DNA of 64,000 bases, taken from contig JBBDHW010000029.1 of the NCBI GenBank assembly GCA_040880805.1, forward strand, positions 59,911 to 123,910, given 5' to 3'. The notes beneath the pieces are model-generated. The model was given only the letters and a program-made list of their open reading frames with translations. It was not told the DNA's origin and made no database searches. The DNA comes from Acidimicrobiia bacterium. Its GTDB lineage: Bacteria > Actinomycetota > Acidimicrobiia > IMCC26256 > DASPTH01. The position numbers and the translations under genes were made by a program. Shown piece by piece: positions 52,906-61,047 of the stretch. Within the stretch, counting starts at the first letter, position 1. Each line of letters opens with the position of its first letter.

Positions 52906-54156
52906 TCACGCCGGTAGTGGCTCCCGGAAGAACACCATGGACGTCGAGTCCTGGGGGATCTGGCTCGGGTCGAACGGCTGCGCGACCTCGTCGACCCTCG
53001 GGCCGATCTCTGCCGCGACGGCGTCGAGCGCGTCGACGTCGAACCCGTACGCGGCGGCGCAGTTCGAGCCGAGCATCATCGCCACCTCGGTCGGGTCGAC
53101 GCCCGCGAACGTGTAGCGCAACGCCTCCATCGTGTACGGATGCGTGCCCTCGGCGTGCGGATAGTCCGCGCCCCACATCACCCGGTCGAGTCCCGTCTTG
53201 TAGCGAAGCGCGCAATCCTTCGGGCCCATGAAGCTCGAACCGAGGTAGCACTGGCGTGCCCAGTACTCGCTCGGCTTCAGCGAGAGCTCACCGATAGTCG
53301 GGCCGCCGAAGTGCGCCTCCACCGAGTTCGGCCGTGCAGTGCGCATCTGGTGGCAGAACCAATCGAGATGCTCGAGCAGGTCGGGCACCCACGAGTTGCC
53401 GGTCTCGGTCATCACGAACTTCAAGCGTGGGTGACGCTCGAACACTCCGCTGAAGAGCAGTCGCACGAGCGGACGCTGTGCGTACCAGCCGAACTCGAGG
53501 AACATCATCACCGGTGTGGACGGATACGCGCCGAGGCTCGGTCCCCCGCCGCCGCCGTGAGTGTTGACGGGCACGCCGAGCGATTCACACTCCGTCCAAA
53601 GCGGTTCGTAGACGGGTGCGTGCAGCTGCGCCACTGACGAGTCAGCGTTCGGGTTGGGTAACAGGACGCCACCCATCAAGCCCTGCTCCCTCACCCATTG
53701 CAGCTCGGCAACCGCGGTGTCGACGTCGTCGAGCAAGATCTGCGCGATCCCCGCGCGACGACCCGGCACCTCGCTACAGAAGTCGACGAGCCACCGGTTG
53801 TGCGCGCGGATTCCTGCCCACCGGAGTTCGAGCTCGCGCGCGTCCTTCGGGTCGGGCGCACCGAAGAAGGGTGAACCGTTGAAGAACGGCGGGATGGTGT
53901 TCGGGAAGAGGATCTCGCCGGCGATGCCGTCGGCTTCGATGTCGGACTGGCGGATCGAGCTGTCGAAGTTGCGCTTGTAGTCGCGAGACTCGGTGTCGAC
54001 GAGGTCACCGAACGGGTTCTGGAACTCGGCACGCCATGCCTCGTACTCGTCGTGGAGGCTCGACTCGAGGTACCCCTTGTACAGCTCCATCGGCGCACCG
54101 GCGTGCCCGTCCGACGAGATCACCGTGTACCGCTGGCGCTCGGCTGCGTCGCTCAT
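52906..54156 (-). CDS. Amidohydrolase family protein (ACMSD-like)
   Basis: This 416-residue amidohydrolase_2 protein has YTVISSDGHAG at the metal-binding position, RRAGIAQILLDDVDTAV, GVPVNTHGGGGGPSLG (a His of the metal site), HPRLKFVMTETGNSWV, VMWGADYPHAEGTHP and LGSNCAAAYGFD. The D-x-H replaces the strict H-x-H of ACMSD, as in many actinobacterial homologues. Start ATG 54156. It is of another subgroup than the amidohydrolase at 14251 and almost 130 residues longer. Substrate unknown. Confidence 0.85.
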   Translation of the reverse strand: MSDAAERQRYTVISSDGHAGAPMELYKGYLESSLHDEYEAWRAEFQNPFGDLVDTESRDYKRNFDSSIRQSDIEADGIAGEILFPNTIPPFFNGSPFFGAPDPKDARELELRWAGIRAHNRWLVDFCSEVPGRRAGIAQILLDDVDTAVAELQWVREQGLMGGVLLPNPNADSSVAQLHAPVYEPLWTECESLGVPVNTHGGGGGPSLGAYPSTPVMMFLEFGWYAQRPLVRLLFSGVFERHPRLKFVMTETGNSWVPDLLEHLDWFCHQMRTARPNSVEAHFGGPTIGELSLKPSEYWARQCYLGSSFMGPKDCALRYKTGLDRVMWGADYPHAEGTHPYTMEALRYTFAGVDPTEVAMMLGSNCAAAYGFDVDALDAVAAEIGPRVDEVAQPFDPSQIPQDSTSMVFFREPLPA

Positions 54157-54202
54157 CGCGCTTCCCCCACACTCGTCCCACCACTGCTTCGTTGCCGTCA
54201 GC

Positions 54203-55046
54203 CTACGGCGAGGTCCGAAACACCGCTGACCCTGATGTGATCACGCGATCCTCGTTGCCTTCGTCGTGCAGCGACAGGCGACACCCGATTCGCCCACCGG
54301 TGCCGGTGGTGGCCTCGCCGCTCGCACGGAAGGGCCCGACCTTCCCGCGCGCGACGAACATCACGTGCCAGTCCTCGACCTGCACCGCGTCGGTCCGCCT
54401 CGTGTGCGACAAGGTCCATCGCCGCCGCTTCGAACACCACATGGATCGGCCCGAGGTGCAACGCCGCGTCCGGCGACGATAGCTCGTCGCTGAGCTCCGG
54501 CAACTCCCACACACCTGGAGCGCGTCGCTGCGCCCCGAACGCGACGTGCAGTGGCGGAAGCGACGGTGAGTCGACGACGTCGATCACAGGATTGTCGACG
54601 TGCTCGAAGCCGGGCGGCGGTTGGCCGATGCTCACCCCCGACCCTTCCGACAGCGCGATCAGCCGATCCGGGTTGTCGGCATCGACGATCTTCGAACGGC
54701 TGAAGCCCATCTGCCGCCCGACGCGGATTGTCTCGCGCAGGATCTCGATCTCGCGCACGTCGCGTGCGTCGTCGATCACTTGCATCGACGCGATCACCGG
54801 GTTGGGCACGAACAGGTCGTCGGCCATCCCACCCGACTCGGGCGAGGCGATGCACAACGGCGCGGCCATGATGCCGCCGGCGGGGTTCCGCATGTCGCTG
54901 CGGAGCACCATGGTTTCCCGCTCCACGCCGGTGTCGAGCACCCCGTGCCGTCTCCCGAGGTAGCGATAGCTCAGGAGCCCGGTCCACTTTTTCTCGAACC
55001 GCTCCCAGTACTCCTCGGTCGGAACGTCGCGAATGTCATCGGGCAT
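54203..55046 (-). pseudogene. Double-hotdog-like protein, frameshifted second copy
   Basis: A paralog of the 289-residue protein at 3112-3981. From ATG 55046 the frame (SYRYLGRRHGVLDTG, MGFSRSKIVDADNPDR, LPPLHVAFGAQRR, DAALHLGPIHVVFEAA) matches until about 54420, then the homology continues in another frame (VEDWHVMFVARGKVGPFR, then LHDEGNEDRVITSGSAVF), ending at 54203. The break is near 54405-54425. Removing two bases or adding one would restore a full-length copy. Either a pseudogene or an assembly error. Confidence 0.75.
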
Positions 55047-55311
55047 CTCAACACCTCGACTTTCCGGCAGCTTGTCCAGCACAGTAGGGCCATTCTCGCG
55101 ATTGCAAATGGGCGGTAGGACAATGACGCGTCGCACCACGAGCTTCCTCGGAAGCGACCGCGCGCACCTGCCGGTGTTCGTCAAGAGTCGGCTACACGAC
55201 AGTTCGGTCAACACAGGAACGGGCAACCGGACGGCCGAGGGCCGCGCGATGGGCTTGCATCGCTGGGATGTCGCGGTCGTCCTTCGAGGACAGCTGTGAA
55301 ACCCGATCGAT

Positions 55312-55594
55312 ATGCTGCGGCACGTGACGGAGCAGGTGAGCGTGACCCGGGACGTCGACGCGCCCGCGGAGCAGGTGTGGACGATGGTCTCCGACGTGAC
55401 CCGAATGGGCGAGTGGTCGCCCGAGAACGTGGGCGGCACGTGGCTGGGGGGCGCGACGGGCCCGCAGCCAGGCGCGAGGTTCCGCGGCACGAACCGCAAC
55501 GGCACGAAGAAGTGGAACACCGTGGCGACGGTCGTCGACGCGGAGCCCGGTCGCCGATTCTCCTTTCGCGTGACCGCGGCGGGCCGCGTCATGG
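55312..55594 (+). pseudogene. SRPBCC-domain protein, truncated
   Basis: The frame encodes the start of a polyketide-cyclase/SRPBCC protein: VSVTRDVDAPAEQVWTMVSDV, TRMGEWSPENVGG and GRRFSFRVTAAGRVMA. After about 55594 the similarity ends and the reading continues into unrelated sequence until a stop at 55690. The next pseudogene's frame begins at 55602, so the two were joined by a deletion or rearrangement. Start may be ATG 55312 or GTG 55324 or 55336. Confidence 0.65.
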
Positions 55595-55601
55595 CGAGCT
55601 C

Positions 55602-56155
55602 GTGCCCTGGAGTGGCCGGCTGTACGAGGCAATCGCGGCGGCGCGCGAGCGCCGACCTCGCCACAACTTCTTCCACTCCGCGCTCGAAATAGCCACAGGC
55701 GGCGTGACTACCTGTGTCGAGATAGCGCCCGTGTGGATCCAACACGGTGACCGTGGCGTCGTCGCCGAGGGACCCGTTGGCACACGACTCCTCGGGCGAT
55801 CGCGTTTGTTTCGTTACGAGGTGTGCTGCTGGCGGGACGGCTCGATTCCTGACATAGCAGCCGCGGTAAGCGGCCCTGTCCGCGTCAGCACTCGTCGCGA
55901 CGCTGCTGACAAGGCTCCTCTCGCGACGCTGCTGACAAGGGTCCTCGAACTCGCCCCCGCTTCCCGATCTGCACGTGGGGACGCGACGAGCTGCGTGCTG
56001 GCGAGATGTGGAACTCGAACTCACTCGTGTCCTGGCTCCTGGCACGCGCCGGCCTATGGACGACCGCGATGGGCCCACCATCGGGTGGGCGCGCACCGGG
56101 CTGGAACGCCGGCCTAGTCGTCGCGTCCCGAGCGCAGGAACACGGCGGCCCCTGA
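55602..56155 (+). pseudogene. Gene of a conserved actinobacterial type broken by a 26-bp tandem duplication
   Basis: From GTG 55602 the frame reads VPWSGRLYEAIAAARERRPR, NFFHSALEIATGG and FRYEVCCWRDGSIPDIAAAV. At the duplication (55895-55946) the frame shifts by 2. Beyond it, in the new frame, come TWGRDELRAGEMWNSNSLVS and PPSGGRAPGWNAGL, ending at TGA 56153-56155. Deleting one repeat copy joins the two parts in one open frame. The family (RDELGTGEMWNSNS type) is recognised as widespread in actinobacteria but of unknown function. The N-terminus looks cut by the SRPBCC junction. Confidence 0.7.
55895..55946 (+). repeat. 26-bp tandem duplication
   Basis: Two adjacent copies (55895-55920 and 55921-55946) differ at one position. 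The unit length is not a multiple of three, so it shifts the reading frame of the gene that contains it. Confidence 0.9.
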
Positions 56156-56306
56156 ACTCGGCCATCAGCGGCAAACTCGCAACCGATCTACACCAGCAAG
56201 CCTTCGCTCACGGTCGCCGACGGACAGCGCCGTCACGCCTCGCGCTTGTACACGCGCGAAGCTGGACCGCTCCGCTCCCGGAACTACTCCCGCGACTACT
56301 CCCTCT

Positions 56307-57561
56307 ATGAAGAGGGGCGGGGTGTCAAGGGTTTCGTGGTGGTGGTCGCGCGGGGTACGGGTGGGTGGTGTCCGTCATCTCTCTATTGCCTGCTCGAAGG
56401 AGGATTTGGTTGGTGGGACGCTCCGGTAGCCCAACTCGGAAGAGGACCGTCAAGCGGTCAGGGAGTAGTCGGGGCCTGTCGGAGCGAAGGGTTCGCCGCG
56501 GGTGAGCATGTGCCAGATCGCGGTGGCGAGTTTGCGGGCGATCTCGACGCGGGCGATCTTGGCGCCACGCTGTTTGCCGCAGCGACGCTTGGTGCGTTCG
56601 TAGTGAGGCCGATAACAGGGATGTTGCGCGGCGTGCACCGCGGCTTCGATGAGCGCCCAGCGCAGATAGCGTGGGCCGTTCTTGGCCAGCGGTCCCCGCC
56701 AGTCGGACTCGCCGGACTGGTCGACTTTCGGGCACAGGCCGGTGTAGCCGGTGAGCTTCTTCGCCGACGCGAACCGGTTGATGTCACCGATCTCGGAGGC
56801 GATGGTGTAGCCGAGCACCCAGGCGATCCCGGGTGCGGTCACCAACAACTCGACATAGCGATGATCGGCACCCAGGCGACGAAGCTCGCGTTCACAGCCA
56901 ATGATCTCGGTGTCGAGCTCGTCGATGAGCCGCAACGCGCCCACCAGGTTGGAACGCCACGGTTCGGGGAACTCGAGTCGCTCGAGCTGGGCGCGGCCCG
57001 CGAGACCGAAGAGATCTGATGCGAGTTTCGGGTAGCCGAACGCGATCAGGATCGAGTGCACCCGGTTCTTGAGCGCGGTGCGGCGCTTCACCAGATGCAG
57101 CCGCCAGCGGGCCCGTTCCCGTTCGCCGCGCACCCCCGGGGTGGGCAGCCAGATCGCCGGGACCAGATCACGGCGCGACAGCTCGGCGAGCACCCACGCG
57201 TCGATCCGGTCGGTCTTGCACGCCAACGGCGCCAACCCTTTCACCTTCGCCGCGTCCGCGATATCGACATCCCAGCCGAGCTGCTCGAGATGATCGTGCA
57301 CGAAGCGAGCGCCGTTCATCGCCTCGATCACTCCGCGCACCGGTTCGCCGAACACCCCGACACGACGAACCAGACTCGACAGCCCATCACGATCCGGTGG
57401 CGTCCACGACTCCAACATCGTCTCGCCCGGCTCGTCCAACACGCGAACCTCGAGGCGCTTTCTGCTCAGATCCAATCCAGCGTGCAACATGGTCCAGGGC
57501 CTCCTTGGTGACTGGTTCCGATGAGAACCCACAAGCTCTCACCGGGGAGGCCCCTCTTCAT
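56307..57561 (-). mobile_element. IS110-family insertion element
   Basis: The transposase gene (56450-57490, minus strand) is flanked by a 12-bp inverted pair: ATGAAGAGGGGC at 56307-56318 and its complement at 57550-57561. This gives an element of about 1.26 kb. IS110 elements usually lack long terminal repeats, so these may be the subterminal repeats of the IS1111 branch or the true ends. No target duplication is visible. It lies at the edge of a decayed stretch. Confidence 0.6.
56450..57490 (-). CDS. IS110-family transposase
   Basis: The 346-residue protein starts at ATG 57490. The N-terminal DEDD nuclease domain shows Asp7 in GLDLSRK, Glu56 in VIEAMNG and Asp94/Asp97 in KTDRIDA. The C-terminal Transposase_20 domain reads LLVTAPGIAWVLGYTIASEI, GDINRFASAKKLTGYTGL and GPLAKNGPRYLRWALIEAA. 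The gene is intact, so the element may be active. In related IS621 a noncoding bridge RNA from the element's left end specifies the target; I cannot point to one here. Confidence 0.9.
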   Translation of the reverse strand: MLHAGLDLSRKRLEVRVLDEPGETMLESWTPPDRDGLSSLVRRVGVFGEPVRGVIEAMNGARFVHDHLEQLGWDVDIADAAKVKGLAPLACKTDRIDAWVLAELSRRDLVPAIWLPTPGVRGERERARWRLHLVKRRTALKNRVHSILIAFGYPKLASDLFGLAGRAQLERLEFPEPWRSNLVGALRLIDELDTEIIGCERELRRLGADHRYVELLVTAPGIAWVLGYTIASEIGDINRFASAKKLTGYTGLCPKVDQSGESDWRGPLAKNGPRYLRWALIEAAVHAAQHPCYRPHYERTKRRCGKQRGAKIARVEIARKLATAIWHMLTRGEPFAPTGPDYSLTA

Positions 57562-57905
57562 GACCACTCGGAATCACTCCCGGTATCGTTGCCGTCGCAG
57601 GTTCGGTCGCCGAACCTCTGTCCGCGAAAAGTCCGCGGGACTCCGAAAAACGTTGGGGACGGACGCGAACTACCGAGCAGTGTTTCGCAGGTCACAGCCC
57701 ACGTCGTCGCGTCGGCGCAGGTCCGAGGAGCGGCGTGTTTACGTTCGCAACGTAGAAGTCACGGAGGCAGGCAAGCGCGGCCTCGTCAACACGGAGGCGC
57801 CGTCAGAGGATTAGCTCTTACATCGTGAGCGACCGCACCCACACCGATCGGTTCGGTCGTGCAGCGCCCGATGTTCTGTGCGGCTCTGGGTCGTTCTTCT
57901 GTGTT
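57562..57905. other. Intergenic stretch to the right of the IS element
   Basis: About 340 bp with no convincing gene. It holds one clear hairpin, AGGTTCGG and CCGAACCT around a 3-nt loop (57599-57617), and an imperfect GTCCGCG repeat just after. No start with a ribosome site and a family match was found on either strand. Confidence 0.4.
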
Positions 57906-58406
57906 TCAGTCCGGTGTGTCGAGCTCGATGCCGTGACGTTGCGCGAGTCGGTCGCAGATCACCGCGACTGGGAGGCCCGTGCGGTCCGCTGCCACGCGCG
58001 CGTAGACCGCCAGCGCGTCGAGCGCCCAGACCCATAGGTCGTCGGACTGCCACCAGATGATCTCGTCGAGCAGTCCCGGATCGACACCGCCGCGAAGCAT
58101 CGCCGCGGCTCGGAGCGCGTACTTGCTGTGCTGATGCTGAACCTTGGTGTGCGCGGTGCACTCGGGCAAGTAGCGCTCCCGGATCCCCTCGAACTCGATC
58201 GGCTCCTCACGCGATGCACCGGCTTCGTCGATCGCGTCGGCTGCCAGCTCGAGGAAGACTTCGCCCGGGAAGGTGTCGTTCTTCGGATGAAGGGGATGGA
58301 GCTCGAAGCGCAGGTCGCCGAGGTCGGCGCCGGATCCGATGCCCGAGAGCGCGATTCGAATCGCTTGCATGCGATCTTCGATCGTTGGACGCTTCCTAGG
58401 CGCCAT
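57906..58406 (-). CDS. Hypothetical protein
   Basis: This 166-residue protein starts MAPRKRPTIEDRMQAIRIAL and looks helical, with acidic and Trp-rich parts (DEIIWWQSDDLWVWALDAL, AVYARVAADRTGLPVAVICD, RLAQRHGIELD). No known family. A small protein of this kind at the end of an array of same-strand accessory genes may be a cassette gene. The start is close to the stop of the next gene upstream (58497), 90 bp away, in which a CGGCAGTT end of the palindromic repeats is found. Confidence 0.6.
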   Translation of the reverse strand: MAPRKRPTIEDRMQAIRIALSGIGSGADLGDLRFELHPLHPKNDTFPGEVFLELAADAIDEAGASREEPIEFEGIRERYLPECTAHTKVQHQHSKYALRAAAMLRGGVDPGLLDEIIWWQSDDLWVWALDALAVYARVAADRTGLPVAVICDRLAQRHGIELDTPD

Positions 58407-58496
58407 GCTCGCGACCCTAGGCCCGTCACGTAGGCGACGTTCGGTGCGCACGTTCTGCTCGGAGTCGCGTATCTGGAAAGTGTCGCGGATCGGCAG

Positions 58497-59165
58497 TTAT
58501 GGCGCAGTCTTCTCACCGAGCACGGTGAAGGTTGCCTCGAATGTTGCCTGGTCGACCACTGAGAATCCACCGGCCTCAAGTAGCTGGGAGACGTCCGCGG
58601 GCGTGTACTTGCCAACGGCTGACGGTCGCACCTTCACTACCAGTGCCTTCAGCCCGTTGACCGCTCGATCACGCATGCCGAGGTCATCGCCGCGCGAGAG
58701 CGCGCCCAACTCGCGGACGGACTCGACAAGCAACAGTCCGCCGGGACGGAGAGCAGATTTCACGACGTCGATGAAGCGGCTCGGATCGTCGAGAACTTGA
58801 AGCACCGAGACGCACAGCACGCCGTCGAAGGCATCAATCCCGAACCCGGTGGCTTCATTGACGTCCAGTGACCGGAACTCGACCTCGACGCCGCGCTCTC
58901 TTGCGTGCGCGCGGGCTCGGTCGAGCATTCCGGGCGAGTAGTCGACGGCGGTCACCTTGAAGCCCGCCGCGGCGAGGGCAACCGCGTGCTGACCGGTTCC
59001 GCACCCGACGTCGAGCACCGCGCCACCGGCCGGAAGCCGCTCACCGAGCGATGCAATCACCTCGTCGATCTGACTCATCGCATCGGGCTTCGATCGCATG
59101 GCGTCCCACCCGCGTGCGTGCGAATCCCAGAAACGGCGTTGTATCTTGGTCTTCACGCCACCCAT
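58497..59165 (-). CDS. Class I SAM-dependent methyltransferase
   Basis: The 222-residue protein has the Rossmann motif I LDVGCGTGQ at 51-59, motif post-I VTAVDYSPGMLDRAR and motif II/III DAFDGVLCVSVLQVLDD and LRPGGLLLVESV. It is a small-molecule type methyltransferase. Its stop TAA lies within a CGGCAGTTA-like end of a repeat (on the plus strand), as in cassette arrays. A 60-bp hairpin at 59192-59251 precedes the start ATG 59165. Substrate unknown. Confidence 0.85.
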   Translation of the reverse strand: MGGVKTKIQRRFWDSHARGWDAMRSKPDAMSQIDEVIASLGERLPAGGAVLDVGCGTGQHAVALAAAGFKVTAVDYSPGMLDRARAHARERGVEVEFRSLDVNEATGFGIDAFDGVLCVSVLQVLDDPSRFIDVVKSALRPGGLLLVESVRELGALSRGDDLGMRDRAVNGLKALVVKVRPSAVGKYTPADVSQLLEAGGFSVVDQATFEATFTVLGEKTAP

Positions 59166-59191
59166 AGCGAACCCCCAAACGCGCGGTGGAA

Positions 59192-59251
59192 GCGCACATA
59201 TTGCTTCGATCGGGTGCTGCTCTGCGAGCGCCGATCGGCAGACATGAGCGC
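59192..59251. repeat. 60-bp imperfect hairpin in intergenic gap, related to 62529-62565
   Basis: The arms (59192-59213 and 59231-59251) pair with bulges around a 17-nt loop; a 37-bp core (59207-59243) matches 62529-62565 at 31 of 37 positions. It is 27-86 bp upstream of the start of the methyltransferase gene on the minus strand. A terminator, an attC-like site and a riboregulator are all possible. Confidence 0.7.
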
Positions 59252-59321
59252 CTCTTACCCCGCCAAACTCGGGTCTTAGGGCGCGGCTTCGCGAGATCGG
59301 TGGGTCGTTCGAGTGCAGTTG

Positions 59322-60050
59322 TCAACCGAGATCGACAGCGCGACGGCCAGCGATGATGGCCCACCCGTGACGCTGCTCTTGCAGATCGCTGGCGCGTGAT
59401 CGGTTCCGGAACCGGGGAGCGTCCGGATGATCTGGATTCTCTTCGAGCCAGTCCTCGACCGACCGCCACCTCAGCGTGATGTAGGTATTCCAATCGTCCT
59501 CCGACGCAGTGATCACCGTCACTGGTGCCAGGCCAGTGATGACGAAGGCGTCCAAGAGTTGAGCCAACGAATACAGCGGCGCGTTCTCGTCATCGTTCGC
59601 GTCGGGTGGGACGGGGTCTTTGACATACAGGTCACCGAGCACGACGTGACCCTGGACATCTACGAGTTCTCGCAGAGTTCGCGCGGTCTCAATGAAACCG
59701 CCGAGCACGCCCGTGGCACCCAAGCAGAGTGCGACGTTGCACCGACGCGCACGACGGATGTACTCGGCACCGTCTTCGTGAACGAACGTCACGAGGTGAC
59801 CGACACCAGCGTCCTCCGCCCGCCGCTTACCCACGTCGAGAAACGGCTCATGAGAGTCGACGGCGACGACGCGGCACCCGTATTCACGAGCGAGTAGAAC
59901 CGCTGGTCCACCGGTCCCGCATCCGAGGTCAAGAACTGTCTTACCGGAATCAAGTTGAAGGCGCTCGCCGAGGACTCGGATCTTCTCCGGATTCGATGGA
60001 TTCATCACCTCGTGATGACGGAAGCCGATCTCCCAGGTTCGTAGCGCCAC
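59322..60050 (-). CDS. Class I SAM-dependent methyltransferase
   Basis: This 242-residue protein has motif I LDLGCGTGGPAVLL starting at residue 40, then RVVAVDSHEPFLDVGKRRA and GHVVLGDLYVKDPVPP. The start is GTG 60050 (MALRTWEIGFRH). It differs in sequence from the neighbour at 58497, so they are not recent duplicates. The upstream gap holds the 74-bp repeat copy (60061-60134) ending 10 bp before the start codon. Substrate unknown. Confidence 0.83.
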   Translation of the reverse strand: MALRTWEIGFRHHEVMNPSNPEKIRVLGERLQLDSGKTVLDLGCGTGGPAVLLAREYGCRVVAVDSHEPFLDVGKRRAEDAGVGHLVTFVHEDGAEYIRRARRCNVALCLGATGVLGGFIETARTLRELVDVQGHVVLGDLYVKDPVPPDANDDENAPLYSLAQLLDAFVITGLAPVTVITASEDDWNTYITLRWRSVEDWLEENPDHPDAPRFRNRSRASDLQEQRHGWAIIAGRRAVDLG

Positions 60051-60060
60051 GCGCCCAGAT

Positions 60061-60134
60061 TGCCCGGTCCGCGCTCATGTCGCCAGTAAGTTCGCCGCGA
60101 CAGAACAACACCCGCTCCTAGCGGCAGTTCTGCG
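60061..60134. repeat. Palindromic intergenic repeat, copy 1 (74 bp)
   Basis: Fills the gap between the PD-(D/E)XK-like gene stop (60144) and the methyltransferase start (60050). It aligns over its full length with 60779-60850: 13 identical bases at the left, CAGAACA in the middle, and GCGGCAGTTC plus GCG at the right. The two ends can pair imperfectly. Confidence 0.85.
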
Positions 60135-60143
60135 CCGAGAGGC

Positions 60144-60764
60144 TCATTCGGATATCACGACCCACTCCGGCCATGCGTCGCTCCCTTGTGAAGCCTCCCA
60201 TGCGGGCAACTTGCCGGTCCAAGGATGGTCCGCTCTCAGGCCGACACGATCGCTGAGAGCCCACTCTCTGAACCGCGGAGGCAACATGACGGGCACTGCC
60301 GAAGCTGGCCGGTTCAGCAAGTCCCACCGCTGTTCGTAGCGCGCGAAGACCCAGTCGGCGAGCCGCGCACCCTTGATACCCGTATTCCTCTTGCCAACCG
60401 GAACGGTTGGGTTGGTCTGCCATTCCGTGTGGCCGATCCATGTCGCCGCCGCCACGTGATCTCTTGGGACGACGAAGGCCCTCGGCGCGTCCCACGCTTC
60501 TTTCGCGAGCCCGACAAGCACATACCACTCACGGTCTGACCTTGCCGGGTCGCAGCCTTTCTCGCCGAGCATGAACGTCAAGCGAGTACCGAAGCTAGCG
60601 GCCTTCACCTGCACTTCGATCATCTGGCCGGTCGCGGAATGCGCACCGAGGATGTCGGTTCGCGCTACCCCGTCACGGGTCAGCGCGACGGCCCAACCAA
60701 GTCGCGACAGGACGCCGCAGACCCAGTGCTCGCCCGCCGACTTCACCAACTTTGTATCGGCCAT
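60144..60764 (-). CDS. PD-(D/E)XK nuclease-like protein
   Basis: From ATG 60764 the 206-residue protein starts MADTKLVKSAGEHWVCGVLS. Residues Glu12, Asp37 (RTDILGAH) and Glu50/Gln52-x-Lys54 (IEVQVKAA) form a restriction-endonuclease-like active site of the Holliday-resolvase/DUF4365 kind, with Gln in place of the usual second acidic residue of the (D/E)xK. The rest (REWYVLVGLAKEAWDAPRAF, VVPRDHVAAATWIGHTEWQ) resembles the DNA-nicking relatives with unknown targets. No methyltransferase DNA-specific partner is beside it. ATG 60776 is an alternative start. Confidence 0.65.
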   Translation of the reverse strand: MADTKLVKSAGEHWVCGVLSRLGWAVALTRDGVARTDILGAHSATGQMIEVQVKAASFGTRLTFMLGEKGCDPARSDREWYVLVGLAKEAWDAPRAFVVPRDHVAAATWIGHTEWQTNPTVPVGKRNTGIKGARLADWVFARYEQRWDLLNRPASAVPVMLPPRFREWALSDRVGLRADHPWTGKLPAWEASQGSDAWPEWVVISE

Positions 60765-60778
60765 GGAGCCACGCATAA

Positions 60779-60850
60779 TGCCCGGTCCGCGTCAGTGTTG
60801 CCAGCCACTTCACCGCGCCAGAACATCGCGCACCGAGCGGCAGTTCGGCG
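60779..60850. repeat. Palindromic intergenic repeat, copy 2 (72 bp)
   Basis: The partner of 60061-60134. It ends 15 bp before the ATG (60764) of the PD-(D/E)XK-like gene. It shares the sequence CATAATGCCC next to its left end with the region just upstream of the thioesterase start (63051), which marks a common edge. Confidence 0.85.
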
Positions 60851-61047
60851 TGGCGAACCCCGCGACCTTGTGGCCTTCAGTACCCGCTGAGGGCATTGAA
60901 TGCCACAAGAGTGAACGCGACGGTTCTTGACACAAACAGGCTTCGATATGGAGCGCGGCTGTAGCAAACGCGGGCAACGCCCCGCGATCACAGGGGTGAT
61001 CGCTGTCTTCCGGCGGGACGCTGGGCTGAGTGCCGACATGCTGCGCG
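60851..61047. other. Intergenic stretch with a possible attC-like palindrome
   Basis: About 200 bp with no gene. On the minus strand, the TAA stop of the secreted-protein gene lies in AGCTAACGCG; about 90 bp on, CGCGTTTGCT pairs with it (9 of 10). This is the shape expected of an integron attC R''/R' pair, but no more than that. Otherwise I see nothing in it. Confidence 0.35.

Noticed and set aside
55126-55299. Short plus-strand frame of about 57 codons (MTRRTTSFLGSDRA)
   Set aside because: No ribosome site and no family match; between pseudogenes.
54198-56174. 658-codon minus-strand frame
   Set aside because: Only its last part (from 55046) is a hotdog-like protein; the rest is a chance open frame across two pseudogenes on the other strand.
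57521-57814. 97-codon plus-strand frame to the right of the IS element
   Set aside because: Arg/Ser-rich, no start signal, overlaps IS edge.
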